A stretch of DNA of 39,302 nt. Source: Spirochaetales bacterium. Its GTDB lineage: Bacteria > Spirochaetota > Spirochaetia > SZUA-6 > RPPD01. The first letter of the stretch is position 1. Each line of letters starts with the position of its first letter. A model generated the notes under the pieces. The model saw only the letters and a program-made list of their open reading frames with translations. It was not told where the DNA came from and ran no database searches. Shown here piece by piece: positions 15,801 to 24,480 of this stretch. The stretch spans positions 1-39,302 of the forward strand of contig JAFGJO010000015.1 in the NCBI GenBank assembly GCA_016929065.1. The letters are read 5' to 3'. The position numbers and the translations under genes were made by a program.

Positions 15801-17267
15801 GTGAAAAAAAAGAAAACAGGTTTTTTCCCTGCTGTTTTTCATGACAAAATGGCAGGGTATACGAAATATATTCTCCTGTGTACTTTTTTGTTTTGCGGTT
15901 TTTTGTTTTCACTATTCCCGGACGAAAGTGTGAACACGGCCATTCCCCTGCCGATTGATCCGAAAATTGCATGGAGTGTTGCGATCACCGAATTTCAGGG
16001 ATCAAATATCTCGCAGGAGAACCAGTATCTGCTTGCAAGTCTTCCCGCATTGCTTCAGGAGCGGATTGCCGTCATTCCAACACATACGCTTGCGAAGGAA
16101 GAAATTACTGCATACCAAAAGTGGATTGTCTACACAGAAATCCAGAAGGTAGCTGAATCACTGAATCAGCTGCAGAAAAAACAGGATGAACAGATTTTCC
16201 TGAATAAAAAAGAGTATGAGCTCGACAAGCTGAACCAGGAATTTGAAACGCAGCGCGAGATTTTGAGAAACAAAATAACACAGCTACGGGCTATGGATCC
16301 TTCCCTTATTGCAGTCCCCGGTTTAAAAGAACTGGTTCAGCCGGAGGACAGCGGCAGGTTGCTGGCCTCTCCTCCGTATTCCCCGCTTCAGTATGCTGTT
16401 CAAAAGGATATTGATCTTCTGGTGACCGGCAGTGTTGAAGAAATTCAGGGATATCTGTATCTGGAAATCAAGGTGTTCCACCGATTTCTGGAGAAACCTG
16501 TTTATTCCTTTCACGATGCAGGAACACGGGAAGAACTCGCCGCCTTCATGCAGGATGCAGTACCGGATATTATTTTCACGATCCTGGGGCGTGAATGGGC
16601 CGGTTTGTTTATCGATGTTGATCCGGCATTCTGTTACATAAAAATCAATAATGAGCTGGCTGGAATGGGAACGCTTGATCATCATTTTTTATTGCCGGGT
16701 GAAATTTCTCTTGAAATTATCGCACCGGGATACAAAGGGATCATGCAGTCAATCGTTCTGACTGCACGGGAAACTGAACGCATTGAAATTACCCTTGAAA
16801 AAACCGATACACAGGCATTGCTGGTGGAATCACTCCCTCCCGGCGCTGATGTTTATTTTAATGCACTGTGGATAGGAAAATCCCCGCTGATCATGGAACG
16901 TCCGGCAATATTGTCACGGCTGCTTTTTATGGCTGACGGGTTTAATCCTACCTCTTTCAGAATTGGGCCGGAATCCGGCCGGAATATCATGGTCCCGCTT
17001 GTCAACCTCAAGGTTGACTGGCAAAGTATCAAAGAAAGCAAGCGTGACCGCTTTTTCGGCGCTCTGGCCTGCCTTGTGCTTTCCATGCCGGTGCCTATTT
17101 TCAGTTATGGGCTGGCAGGTGACGCCTCTTTTGCCGGCAGGACATCTGATTTTGAATTGTATAAAGCAATCTACTATTGGTCTTTTTTTATCAGCGGGGC
17201 ACTGATAACGAATATGTTCTATGAACTGTTTCGCTATGTCCGGAGTGCAGACAGGCCGTCGGGCTGA
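15801..17267 (+). CDS. PEGA-domain exported/membrane protein, unknown function
   Basis: An about 488-residue protein. AAGGGA lies 6 bases before the GTG at 15801; a GTG at 15786 lacks such a site. A hydrophobic N-terminal stretch (LLCTFLFCGFLFSLF) serves as signal anchor or signal peptide. A coiled-coil region is at about 120-165. Two consecutive beta-sandwich repeats at about 275-400 (DVDPAFCYIKINNELAG; SLPPGADVYFNALWIGKSPL) are PEGA-type, a surface or peptidoglycan-associated fold. Two TM segments close the protein (about 418-437 and 460-480). The function is unknown. It sits between prfB and ftsY and is followed after 62 bases by ftsY. Confidence 0.7.
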   Translation: MKKKKTGFFPAVFHDKMAGYTKYILLCTFLFCGFLFSLFPDESVNTAIPLPIDPKIAWSVAITEFQGSNISQENQYLLASLPALLQERIAVIPTHTLAKEEITAYQKWIVYTEIQKVAESLNQLQKKQDEQIFLNKKEYELDKLNQEFETQREILRNKITQLRAMDPSLIAVPGLKELVQPEDSGRLLASPPYSPLQYAVQKDIDLLVTGSVEEIQGYLYLEIKVFHRFLEKPVYSFHDAGTREELAAFMQDAVPDIIFTILGREWAGLFIDVDPAFCYIKINNELAGMGTLDHHFLLPGEISLEIIAPGYKGIMQSIVLTARETERIEITLEKTDTQALLVESLPPGADVYFNALWIGKSPLIMERPAILSRLLFMADGFNPTSFRIGPESGRNIMVPLVNLKVDWQSIKESKRDRFFGALACLVLSMPVPIFSYGLAGDASFAGRTSDFELYKAIYYWSFFISGALITNMFYELFRYVRSADRPSG

Positions 17268-17329
17268 TACAAAAAAAAACTGCGGCCCTTCTGCCTGGAG
17301 TGCCGGGATAAAATATTGGGAGTTGATGA

Positions 17330-18205
17330 GTGAGTAAAATTTCTTTGGGTGAACGCCTGAAAAAACTGTTTGGTATACGGAACATTGACGAATCGATATT
17401 TGATGATCTTGAAGATATTCTGATCGAGGCTGATGTCGGGGCAGCAATTGCTGTTTCCTATGTTGATCAGCTGAGAACCATTGCACAAAAAGAACAGAGC
17501 TTTGACGCAGGGAAGGCAGAAGAAATCATAAAGCGGCTGATGGCGAATGATGTGAAATCCTGTAATGTGAGCCTGCGGGAAAACCAGCTCAATATTTTTC
17601 TTGTTTGCGGCGTCAACGGTGTCGGCAAAACAACAACAATCGGGAAACTCGCCAAATATTTTTCCACCTTCACCGATCCGGGCAGAATTCTGCTTTCTGC
17701 GGCAGATACATTCCGGGCTGCAGCGATTGACCAGCTGACTATCTGGGGGGACCGTCTGGGAATGAGGGTGATCGCCCAGGCGCACGGATCTGATCCCGGG
17801 GCGGTGGTTTTTGATACAATTGAGAGTGCGTATGCAAAAAATGCATCAGTGGTCATCATCGATACTTCCGGGAGAATGCATACAAAGGAACACCTGGTGA
17901 AAGAACTCGTCAAAATTGATAAAATTGTAAACGGAAAAATAAAAGAGACGACGCAGTATCACCGGATGATTGTACTGGATGCGACGACCGGACAGAACGC
18001 GCTCCGCCAGGCAGAAGTATTTCAGGCCACGCTGGGCCTCGACTCAGCGATTCTTTCGAAGCATGATTCTGCCGCGAAAGGCGGAACCGTCATCGGGATT
18101 TGCCGCGAGTTTTCAATTCCTTTTTCTTTTCTTGGAAAAGGGGAGGGGGTTGGCGATCTGGTTGTGTTTGATACAAACGAATACCTGGAGTCGTTGTTTG
18201 TATGA
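17330..18205 (+). CDS. ftsY: FtsY, signal recognition particle receptor
   Basis: A 291-residue SRP receptor GTPase. It has the N domain at 1-80 (LFGIRNIDESIFDDLEDILIEADVG), the P-loop GVNGVGKTTTIGKLA at about 94-108, ADTFRAAAIDQL, DTSGRMHTKEHL, LDATTGQNALRQA and SKHDSAAKGG. It has only the NG core, without the acidic A domain of Gram-negative FtsY, as in many spirochaetes. It targets ribosomes to the membrane with Ffh. GTG start, since an overlapping ATG meets a stop after three codons. It overlaps the next gene by 4 bases (ATGA). Confidence 0.96.
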   Translation: MSKISLGERLKKLFGIRNIDESIFDDLEDILIEADVGAAIAVSYVDQLRTIAQKEQSFDAGKAEEIIKRLMANDVKSCNVSLRENQLNIFLVCGVNGVGKTTTIGKLAKYFSTFTDPGRILLSAADTFRAAAIDQLTIWGDRLGMRVIAQAHGSDPGAVVFDTIESAYAKNASVVIIDTSGRMHTKEHLVKELVKIDKIVNGKIKETTQYHRMIVLDATTGQNALRQAEVFQATLGLDSAILSKHDSAAKGGTVIGICREFSIPFSFLGKGEGVGDLVVFDTNEYLESLFV

Positions 18206-19290
18206 CCGGAAAATGCTTTTTTATCAGTTTAATTTTTCTCATTTGCTCTGTGGCCCTGTACTCCCAATCAGTCTATTACCGGTCAGACAGTGTTGGACTC
18301 GAACTGGAGATTATCAACAAATACCGGCTTGATGAATTTGAGTATGTCCTGGAGGTCGAAAAAACTCCCCAACTCCTTGAAAAAACACTGTTCAGAAATC
18401 AAAAAGAATATCGGCGGTGGGAAACATATTATAATGAGAACGGGGTAAAGACCGTGCTCAAGGAATTTGAAAACAATAACATAGTATTCAATACAGAGTT
18501 TGACCGCAAGGGAAACCGCAAGTATGAAGAACTGTATTCACAGGGGATTCTGCAGGAAAAAAAAATCTACTCCTATTCATCGCGCGGGATTGATTATGTT
18601 GACACATTAGACAGCCGGGACAAAAAGCTGTATACCGACGAGTATGAAATCTCACCGGCCGGGCGGCTGCGCGCTATCCGCCGACTGTTCCCGTCCGGGC
18701 GGGTCGATATCCGGCATTATACCTATTCGGCCGGACGGCTTGTCGAGGAGTGGGAGTATTCAGAAGGAAGAATTTTCATTCTGGTGTACAATGAAGACGG
18801 GAAGCTTGTGCGGCGTGAAACCTGGGAAAAAGATACATTACAAATTGTCGCAAATATTGAATATGATCCAAATACCCGGAAAATTATCCGCGAGATTGAA
18901 AAGGATCTTGAAAATGATATTTCAATCGAACGGCGCTATGATAAAAACGGACTTATGGAAAAAGAAATTATCGATAAGGGAGACGGGTTCCCCTCGGATA
19001 CCACCTATGAATATCGGGATGGCAAAGTTGTTTCGTTGCGAAGGAAAAGCAGCATTGGTGTGGAAGAATGGAAATATTATCATGATGCATCCGGCCGATT
19101 GACATCCGAAGATTATTACCGGCGCGGTTTTCTTGAAATGCACACCGTTTACAAAGAGGATGATTCGTGGTATGAGGAGATACTCCGTAACGAAGAGGTC
19201 TTTGTTCGCGTATTTTATGAAAACAACAAAAAAGTGCGCGAAGAGTTTATTCAGGAGGGAAATGTCATCCGGACCAGGGACTACGATTAA
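18202..19290 (+). CDS. Exported repeat-rich protein of unknown function
   Basis: A 362-residue protein with a cleavable signal peptide (CFFISLIFLICSVALYSQ). The rest is made of short beta repeats of the type YD/MORN-like 'toxin-antitoxin repeat' proteins, with repeated patterns such as YDKNGLMEKEII, YNEDGKLVRRETW, YHDASGRLTSEDYY and YENNKKVREEF. Such repeats form extended beta structures at the cell surface or periplasm. Start overlaps the ftsY stop (ATGA) and its own stop overlaps the lolC start (TAATG), so it is translated as part of the ftsY-lol operon. Its place next to LolCDE suggests an envelope role, but no function is known. Confidence 0.75.
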   Translation: MTGKCFFISLIFLICSVALYSQSVYYRSDSVGLELEIINKYRLDEFEYVLEVEKTPQLLEKTLFRNQKEYRRWETYYNENGVKTVLKEFENNNIVFNTEFDRKGNRKYEELYSQGILQEKKIYSYSSRGIDYVDTLDSRDKKLYTDEYEISPAGRLRAIRRLFPSGRVDIRHYTYSAGRLVEEWEYSEGRIFILVYNEDGKLVRRETWEKDTLQIVANIEYDPNTRKIIREIEKDLENDISIERRYDKNGLMEKEIIDKGDGFPSDTTYEYRDGKVVSLRRKSSIGVEEWKYYHDASGRLTSEDYYRRGFLEMHTVYKEDDSWYEEILRNEEVFVRVFYENNKKVREEFIQEGNVIRTRDYD

Positions 19291-20663
19291 TGAAAAACCA
19301 GTTTATCATTTACACCGCACTTCGTTATTTCAAGGCGCGCAGGAAAAGCAGGGGATTTGCCTCCTCCATTCTCTCGATTCTGGGAGTAGCCGTCGGGGTA
19401 TTTGCATTGACGGTGATTATTGCAGTCATGAACGGGTTTCAGCTGTCGTACATAAACAACATTCTCGAGATCAGTTCATTTCACCTTCAGCTTGAACAGG
19501 AAAACAGCGAACAGATTGACCAGCAGCTTTTAAAAAAAATAAAAGATGTCCCGGGGATTACGGCTGTTGTTCCATTTTCTGAGTTCCAGGCATTGGTAAA
19601 CAGAAACTCTTCCTATTCACAGACGGTCGGCGGCATTGTTCGTGCGGTGGGGAAAAGTGAGCTTGCCGCTGACCCCGGTTTTTATAAAAGCATTTTTTCC
19701 GAGGATGATTTTGACCAGGAATACCTGGAACAAAAATTTGCGATTGATGAACCGAATTCGATTGTCATCGGGAACCTGTTTGAATACACCATTGGTGCCC
19801 GCAAGGGGTCAGAACTGATCCTGACTGCGGTCAATGATTTTTCACTGAGGACGAAAGGCGAAGACGACGTCCCTGCGGGGGCATCAAACCGGTATATCAT
19901 CAAAGAGGTATTCAAAAGCGGGTATAGTGAAATCGATTTGAATTATATCTTTATGTCCCTTGATTCTGCACAAAATATTATATCCCGGGATGGCGAAAAG
20001 AAACCACTTCCGATCGTCTACGGGATCAAACTCGGCAACCGGTTTGATGATCTGGGCATGAAACAGAAAATCGAAACAATCATCGGCTCCCGGCCGATCA
20101 CCGTAAAAACATGGCGGGATTTCAACCAGGGTTTTTTTGGTGCACTCCTCATGGAAAAAATTGCCATGATGATTCTTGTCGGGCTTATTTTCATCGTTGT
20201 CGGATTCAATATCTTCAATTCTTTACGCAGGATTGTCTATGAGAAATTTGAGGAAATCGGGGTGCTGAAGGCAATTGGTGCTTCGCCGGGGCAGATAAAG
20301 GCCATTTTCATTTTTGAAGGTTTTTTAATTGGATTTATCGGGGGAATAATCGGGCTTGTATCGGGGTTGATTGTTTCCTCACATATAAATGAAACATTTT
20401 CCATTTTAACCCAGAGTATCAACTTTTTTATCGGCGGAGCAGAATCAGCACTATCAGTATTTGTTCGCGGTTTTCGGCTTGACCGGGTCATGTCGCCGTT
20501 TTCTTCCGATGTTTTTTATCTTCAGGGAGTCCCCAGCAAGGTTATTTTTGAAGAGGCTCTCCTGATATTTTTCTTTGCCGTATTTTCTGCCTCGGCTGCG
20601 GCTTTCGTGGCATCCCGTAAAATTACCGAGGTCAAACCTGCAGAGGTGCTCCGCTATGAATAA
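19290..20663 (+). CDS. lolC: LolC/LolE-type lipoprotein ABC permease
   Basis: A 457-residue permease. It has one TM near 25-50 (SSILSILGVAVGVFALTVIIAVMNGF), a large periplasmic domain, and an FtsX-type block of three TMs (MMILVGLIFIVVGFNIFNSL, FIGGIIGLVSGLIVSSHI, IFFFAVFSASAAAFVASR) ending ITEVKPAEVLRYE. It belongs to the LolCDE complex, which lifts lipoproteins out of the inner membrane. The start overlaps the upstream stop. The lolD gene follows after 48 bases. Confidence 0.9.
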   Translation: MKNQFIIYTALRYFKARRKSRGFASSILSILGVAVGVFALTVIIAVMNGFQLSYINNILEISSFHLQLEQENSEQIDQQLLKKIKDVPGITAVVPFSEFQALVNRNSSYSQTVGGIVRAVGKSELAADPGFYKSIFSEDDFDQEYLEQKFAIDEPNSIVIGNLFEYTIGARKGSELILTAVNDFSLRTKGEDDVPAGASNRYIIKEVFKSGYSEIDLNYIFMSLDSAQNIISRDGEKKPLPIVYGIKLGNRFDDLGMKQKIETIIGSRPITVKTWRDFNQGFFGALLMEKIAMMILVGLIFIVVGFNIFNSLRRIVYEKFEEIGVLKAIGASPGQIKAIFIFEGFLIGFIGGIIGLVSGLIVSSHINETFSILTQSINFFIGGAESALSVFVRGFRLDRVMSPFSSDVFYLQGVPSKVIFEEALLIFFFAVFSASAAAFVASRKITEVKPAEVLRYE

Positions 20664-20711
20664 CAGCACTTGCCGCGGTCACCATATCCGCGTAATCAAG
20701 ACGGAGGAATT

Positions 20712-21392
20712 ATGGCAAACCAGATAGTCGGGATTACCGACCTGACGAAAATATACGAAATGGGTTCTGAAAAAGTCGAAGTACTCGGCGGGATTTCGCT
20801 TGCCATAAACGAGGCAGAACTTGTCGTCGTCACCGGGGAAAGCGGTTCCGGAAAAAGTACCTTTTTGAACATGATCGGCGGGCTCGATTCCCCCACCTCC
20901 GGAAAGATTGTCGTTGCGGGGAATGAGATATCGGCTTTGCCTGAATCATGGCTCACCCAGTACCGCAGCAGAACAATCGGCTTTATTTTCCAGTTTCATT
21001 ACCTGTTGAAGGATTTCAGTGCCCTGGAAAATATCATGATGCCGCTTCTCATCGCGGGAGTGCCCGGGAAAACCGCGAAAAACCGCGCAAATGCTTTGAT
21101 AGCAGATATTGGGCTGGCGCACAGAAAAGAGCATTTTCCCGCACAGCTTTCAGGCGGAGAACGTCAGCGGGTGGCTGTTGCCAGGGCCTTGATTAACGAT
21201 CCGCTTTTAATTCTTGCCGATGAGCCAACCGGGAATCTGGATGAACGAAACTCGAATATTGTCCTTGAACTTTTATTTGATCTGGTTAAAAAATACAACC
21301 GCACATTGATTATGGTCACCCATGATCTGTCGGTCAGGGATCATGCTGATAAAAGTTATTGCCTGGTCCATGGTGTTTTGGAGAAAGAATGA
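20712..21392 (+). CDS. lolD: LolD, lipoprotein release ATPase
   Basis: A 226-residue ABC ATPase. Walker A is GESGSGKST, the Q-loop is FQFHYLLKDFSALENIMMPLLIAG, the signature is LSGGERQRVAVARAL and Walker B is LILADEPTGNLD, with a His switch in VTHD. This matches the MacB/LolD group. The ATG at 20712 is chosen for GGAGGA upstream and the standard length of the family; an earlier in-frame ATG would add 14 residues without a site. Its stop overlaps the start of the next permease (ATGA). Confidence 0.95.
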   Translation: MANQIVGITDLTKIYEMGSEKVEVLGGISLAINEAELVVVTGESGSGKSTFLNMIGGLDSPTSGKIVVAGNEISALPESWLTQYRSRTIGFIFQFHYLLKDFSALENIMMPLLIAGVPGKTAKNRANALIADIGLAHRKEHFPAQLSGGERQRVAVARALINDPLLILADEPTGNLDERNSNIVLELLFDLVKKYNRTLIMVTHDLSVRDHADKSYCLVHGVLEKE

Positions 21393-22720
21393 ACCTGTCC
21401 CCTTCTTTTTATTACGGATTGCGTATTCTCATGATGAAACGAAGAAAAGGGGAGAAAACCCGGCCCCGGATGCTCATTTCGATGATCAGTATTGCCTTGA
21501 GCCTTATCCCTGTCATGGTGACCATCGTCGTTACCAACGGCATGATCGAGGGAATTACTGCACGCATCATCGAATTTGAATCGGGGCATCTGCAGCTGAC
21601 GCTTGATTTTGAAGAAGAGGCCCGGCAGGTCGCAAAAAGCCTTCCCGCAATCACTGCCTTGTCAACAGTAAAGGCTGCATACATGGAACGTCAGGGATTG
21701 GGATTGTTTTTTCACGAGAAAAACAAAATGCTGGTATCTATCCGTGCAGTACCGGATACTATCTATGAAGATGATGAAGGATTTCGGCAATATGTCACTC
21801 TTTCGGACGGCGGCTTTGACCTCTCCCCCCGGAACTCGGTAGTGGTCGGGAAAGCACTTGCAGAGGAATACAATCTTGGGGTGGGAGACAGTATCCGCGT
21901 GTATACATTCCGGGGAGATTTTTCCGATTCGTCTCCCCGGGGAGCACGGGTCAACAGACTGAAAATAACGGGAATATTTTCAGTCGGCTACCAGGAACTC
22001 GATAAAAATGTACTGTTTGTTTCCTCTCGGGATGGCTCGGTCATGCTGCCGTTTAAAAACTCCGAGACCCGGCTGAAGCTGAAGGTTGCCTGGCCCTCCA
22101 TGGATCTTGATTCCATCGCGGTGATGACAGAAAATGTATTGTCCCAATACAATGTCAATGGATATATGATGTCCTGGCAAAAGGTCAATAAAAACCATTA
22201 CAGTGCATATGAAACAACGAAATGGCTGCTGTTTCTGATCATGATGCTGATTGTCATGGTCGCGACCTTCAATATCATCTCCTCCATGATCATGGTAGTA
22301 TTGGACCGTATCCAGGAAATCGGAATATTGAAAAGTATCGGGGCAAGTCCTGGCATGATTATGTTTTCATTTGTTTTTGTCGGTCTGTGTACGGGTTTTT
22401 CCGGCACTTTTTTTGGTGTTTTTCTTGGGCTTCTTTGTGCAGTCAATATCAATGAACTTATTGCTGCAGCAGAATCAGTCATGAACGGGGCAATTTACGG
22501 ATTTCATTCATTATTATCACTATTCGGCAATCCCCCGCCGGCAGAAGCGATCCGTCTGCTCAACCCTGAATATTACCTTGAACACATCCCGATCCGGATT
22601 GAATTGTGGGAGATTGGCATTGTATGCTTTTTTACCCTGTTTATTTCTGCATTTTTCGCCTTGTTTCCGGCTATAATGGCAGCACGAACAAAACCTCTTG
22701 AGGTCATCCGGAAACATTAG
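21389..22720 (+). CDS. lolE: LolE/LolC-type second permease
   Basis: A 443-residue permease related to LolC, with the same plan: a TM near 22-45 (MISIALSLIPVMVTIVVTNGMI), a periplasmic domain and three C-terminal TMs (FLIMMLIVMVATFNIISSMIMVV; SFVFVGLCTGFSGTFFGVFLGLLC; CFFTLFISAFFALFPAIMAARTKPLEVIR), with an FtsX-like end. It pairs with LolC to form the LolCDE channel. The assignment of which permease is C or E is arbitrary by sequence alone. The following 180 bases, to the mcsA start, contain a small inverted repeat (GACAA/TTGTC near 22732-22748) but no clear terminator. Confidence 0.9.
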   Translation: MNLSPSFYYGLRILMMKRRKGEKTRPRMLISMISIALSLIPVMVTIVVTNGMIEGITARIIEFESGHLQLTLDFEEEARQVAKSLPAITALSTVKAAYMERQGLGLFFHEKNKMLVSIRAVPDTIYEDDEGFRQYVTLSDGGFDLSPRNSVVVGKALAEEYNLGVGDSIRVYTFRGDFSDSSPRGARVNRLKITGIFSVGYQELDKNVLFVSSRDGSVMLPFKNSETRLKLKVAWPSMDLDSIAVMTENVLSQYNVNGYMMSWQKVNKNHYSAYETTKWLLFLIMMLIVMVATFNIISSMIMVVLDRIQEIGILKSIGASPGMIMFSFVFVGLCTGFSGTFFGVFLGLLCAVNINELIAAAESVMNGAIYGFHSLLSLFGNPPPAEAIRLLNPEYYLEHIPIRIELWEIGIVCFFTLFISAFFALFPAIMAARTKPLEVIRKH

Positions 22721-22901
22721 CAGGCTGTTGACAAACTGGTTGTCTGTCAGCACCCTGTCAGAAAAACCTGGAAATAGAAACTTTTTTCATTCACCAAAAC
22801 TTTTTGTCGAAATATGAAATTATTTTAGTATATTATCAAAAATATACATATACTTATTAGTAGGTATGTTTGTGAGAGAATGATTACCGGAAGGAACGTT
22901 G

Positions 22902-23417
22902 ATGACCTGTGAAATTTGTAACGCAAAAGAAGCGGTGTTTCATATAAAACAGATTATCGGAAAAGATGAAATTGAACTGCATCTTTGCGATAAATGTGCC
23001 CAGCTGCGGGGAATCACCAAAAGTGAAAATGCGATGGATTTTTCCATTTCCCAGCTGTTAACCGGCCTGGTGGATACGAAAACCGTTATTAAAAAAAATG
23101 CGAATGAAATACAGGAATGTGCACAATGCGGATATACTCTGACAAAATTCAAAAAAACAGGCGTACTCGGCTGTAGTGAGTGTTTTGCGGTTTTTGCGAA
23201 ACAGGTGAAGAATTATGTTCACAAAATATACGGAAATGTTGCACACAGGGGGAAATATCCCTCGAAACTCGAAGCGTATAAAAATTATGTATTTGATGTG
23301 GAAACCCTGAAAGAAGAATTAAAACAGGCTATCACGGTTGAAGATTATGAACGTGCAGCGCTGCTCCGTGACAGAATCAGGGACATGACAGACGAGGTCG
23401 AAGAAAATGGCGAATAA
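22902..23417 (+). CDS. mcsA: McsA, zinc-finger activator of McsB
   Basis: A 171-residue protein with two CxxC zinc-binding pairs at each end of the N-terminal domain (CEIC and CDKC; CAQCG and CSEC) and a C-terminal UVR helix pair (YERAALLRDRIRDM). McsA activates the arginine kinase McsB in the ClpC protein-quality pathway. The ATG at 22902 has AAGGA 6 bases upstream and is preferred to a TTG one codon earlier. It overlaps mcsB by 11 bases. No CtsR gene, the usual companion repressor, is present. The intergenic promoter is not clear; TTGTCG at 22804 with TATATT at 22829 is a poor 19-base-spaced candidate. Confidence 0.92.
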   Translation: MTCEICNAKEAVFHIKQIIGKDEIELHLCDKCAQLRGITKSENAMDFSISQLLTGLVDTKTVIKKNANEIQECAQCGYTLTKFKKTGVLGCSECFAVFAKQVKNYVHKIYGNVAHRGKYPSKLEAYKNYVFDVETLKEELKQAITVEDYERAALLRDRIRDMTDEVEENGE

Positions 23418-24480
23418 ACTTGATTTGCGAAAGAGCGCATTCTGGTTCAAACAGACCGGCCCCGAAAATGATGTCGTGATTTCAAGCAGGATACGGCTTG
23501 GACGAAACCTGACCGGTTTTGCATTTCCACAGAATCTCACCTATGAACAGGAAAAGGCAGTCATGGAAAAAATTGTGCCCGCTTTCAACCCTTTGGTGGA
23601 TGAAAGCGATTACACATTGTTCCGGCTTGAAGATATGAATCCGCTTGATATAAAGCTGCTTCTGGAACGGAATATCATTACCCAGGATTTTTCGCTCGCA
23701 AAAAACAAATGCATTGTATTCAATGCGGATGGCACCATGACTGCCCTGGTGAATGAGACTGATCACCTGAAAATTGCCGCTTTAAAGGGCGGATTTTCCC
23801 TGAAAGAGGCGTATAAAGCAGTCAATGAACTGGACAGTATTCTGGAACAAAAACTTGATTTTGCGGTTTCCATGGAATGGGGGTATCTTGGCCCGTATTT
23901 GACTAATATCGGAACACAGATGCGCGCTTCCCTGATGGTTCATCTTCCGGCTTTGGTCATGACCGATCTCGTGACAAAGGCAATAAAGACGATTGCTTCA
24001 TTCGGGCTGTCAATAAAGGGTTTTTTTGATGACGGTGAGGAATCACTCGGTGACATGTATCAGATTTCAAACCAGATATCTCTGGGTGCCAGCGAAAATG
24101 ACATTATAGAAAGCCTTGAAGAAATTGTACTTCAGTTAGTAAATTATGAGAGACGGGCTCGTGAAGAAATGCTTGAGAAAGAGCCGATAATGATAAAAGA
24201 TAAAATAGGAAGGGCAGTGGGGATGTTGTTGTACGCAAAACGGATATCATCAAAAGAAGCAATCAATCTTCTCTCCCTGATCCGACTCGGGATAGCACTT
24301 GAAATTATAAAAGGTGTTTCATTCGAAACAATTACAGCACTGCTTTTTCTAAGCCAAAAATATCATATACAGACGGTATTGGGAAATATCGATGAAATTG
24401 ACAGTAAACTCATTGACTACACGCGGGCGAAACTCATTCGGGAAAGCCTGCAGCGGGTAGAGCTGAGTGGAGGTGAATAA
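23407..24480 (+). CDS. mcsB: McsB-like protein arginine kinase, divergent active site
   Basis: A 357-residue phosphagen-kinase-fold protein that in known organisms phosphorylates Arg to mark proteins for ClpCP. Conserved blocks are SSRIRLGRNL (about 25-34), NETDHLKIAALKGG, TNIGTQMRASLMVHLPALV and YQISNQISLGASENDI, and SKEAINLLSLIRLGI. Against my memory of B. subtilis McsB, some active-site residues differ: the usual Cys-Pro before the TN-GTGLRA block is Tyr-Leu, GTGLR is GTQMR, and NEEDHIR is NETDHLK. This may lower activity or change substrate. Gene order mcsA-mcsB-clpC keeps the pathway together. It ends one base before the clpC ATG. Confidence 0.9.
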   Translation: MANKLDLRKSAFWFKQTGPENDVVISSRIRLGRNLTGFAFPQNLTYEQEKAVMEKIVPAFNPLVDESDYTLFRLEDMNPLDIKLLLERNIITQDFSLAKNKCIVFNADGTMTALVNETDHLKIAALKGGFSLKEAYKAVNELDSILEQKLDFAVSMEWGYLGPYLTNIGTQMRASLMVHLPALVMTDLVTKAIKTIASFGLSIKGFFDDGEESLGDMYQISNQISLGASENDIIESLEEIVLQLVNYERRAREEMLEKEPIMIKDKIGRAVGMLLYAKRISSKEAINLLSLIRLGIALEIIKGVSFETITALLFLSQKYHIQTVLGNIDEIDSKLIDYTRAKLIRESLQRVELSGGE

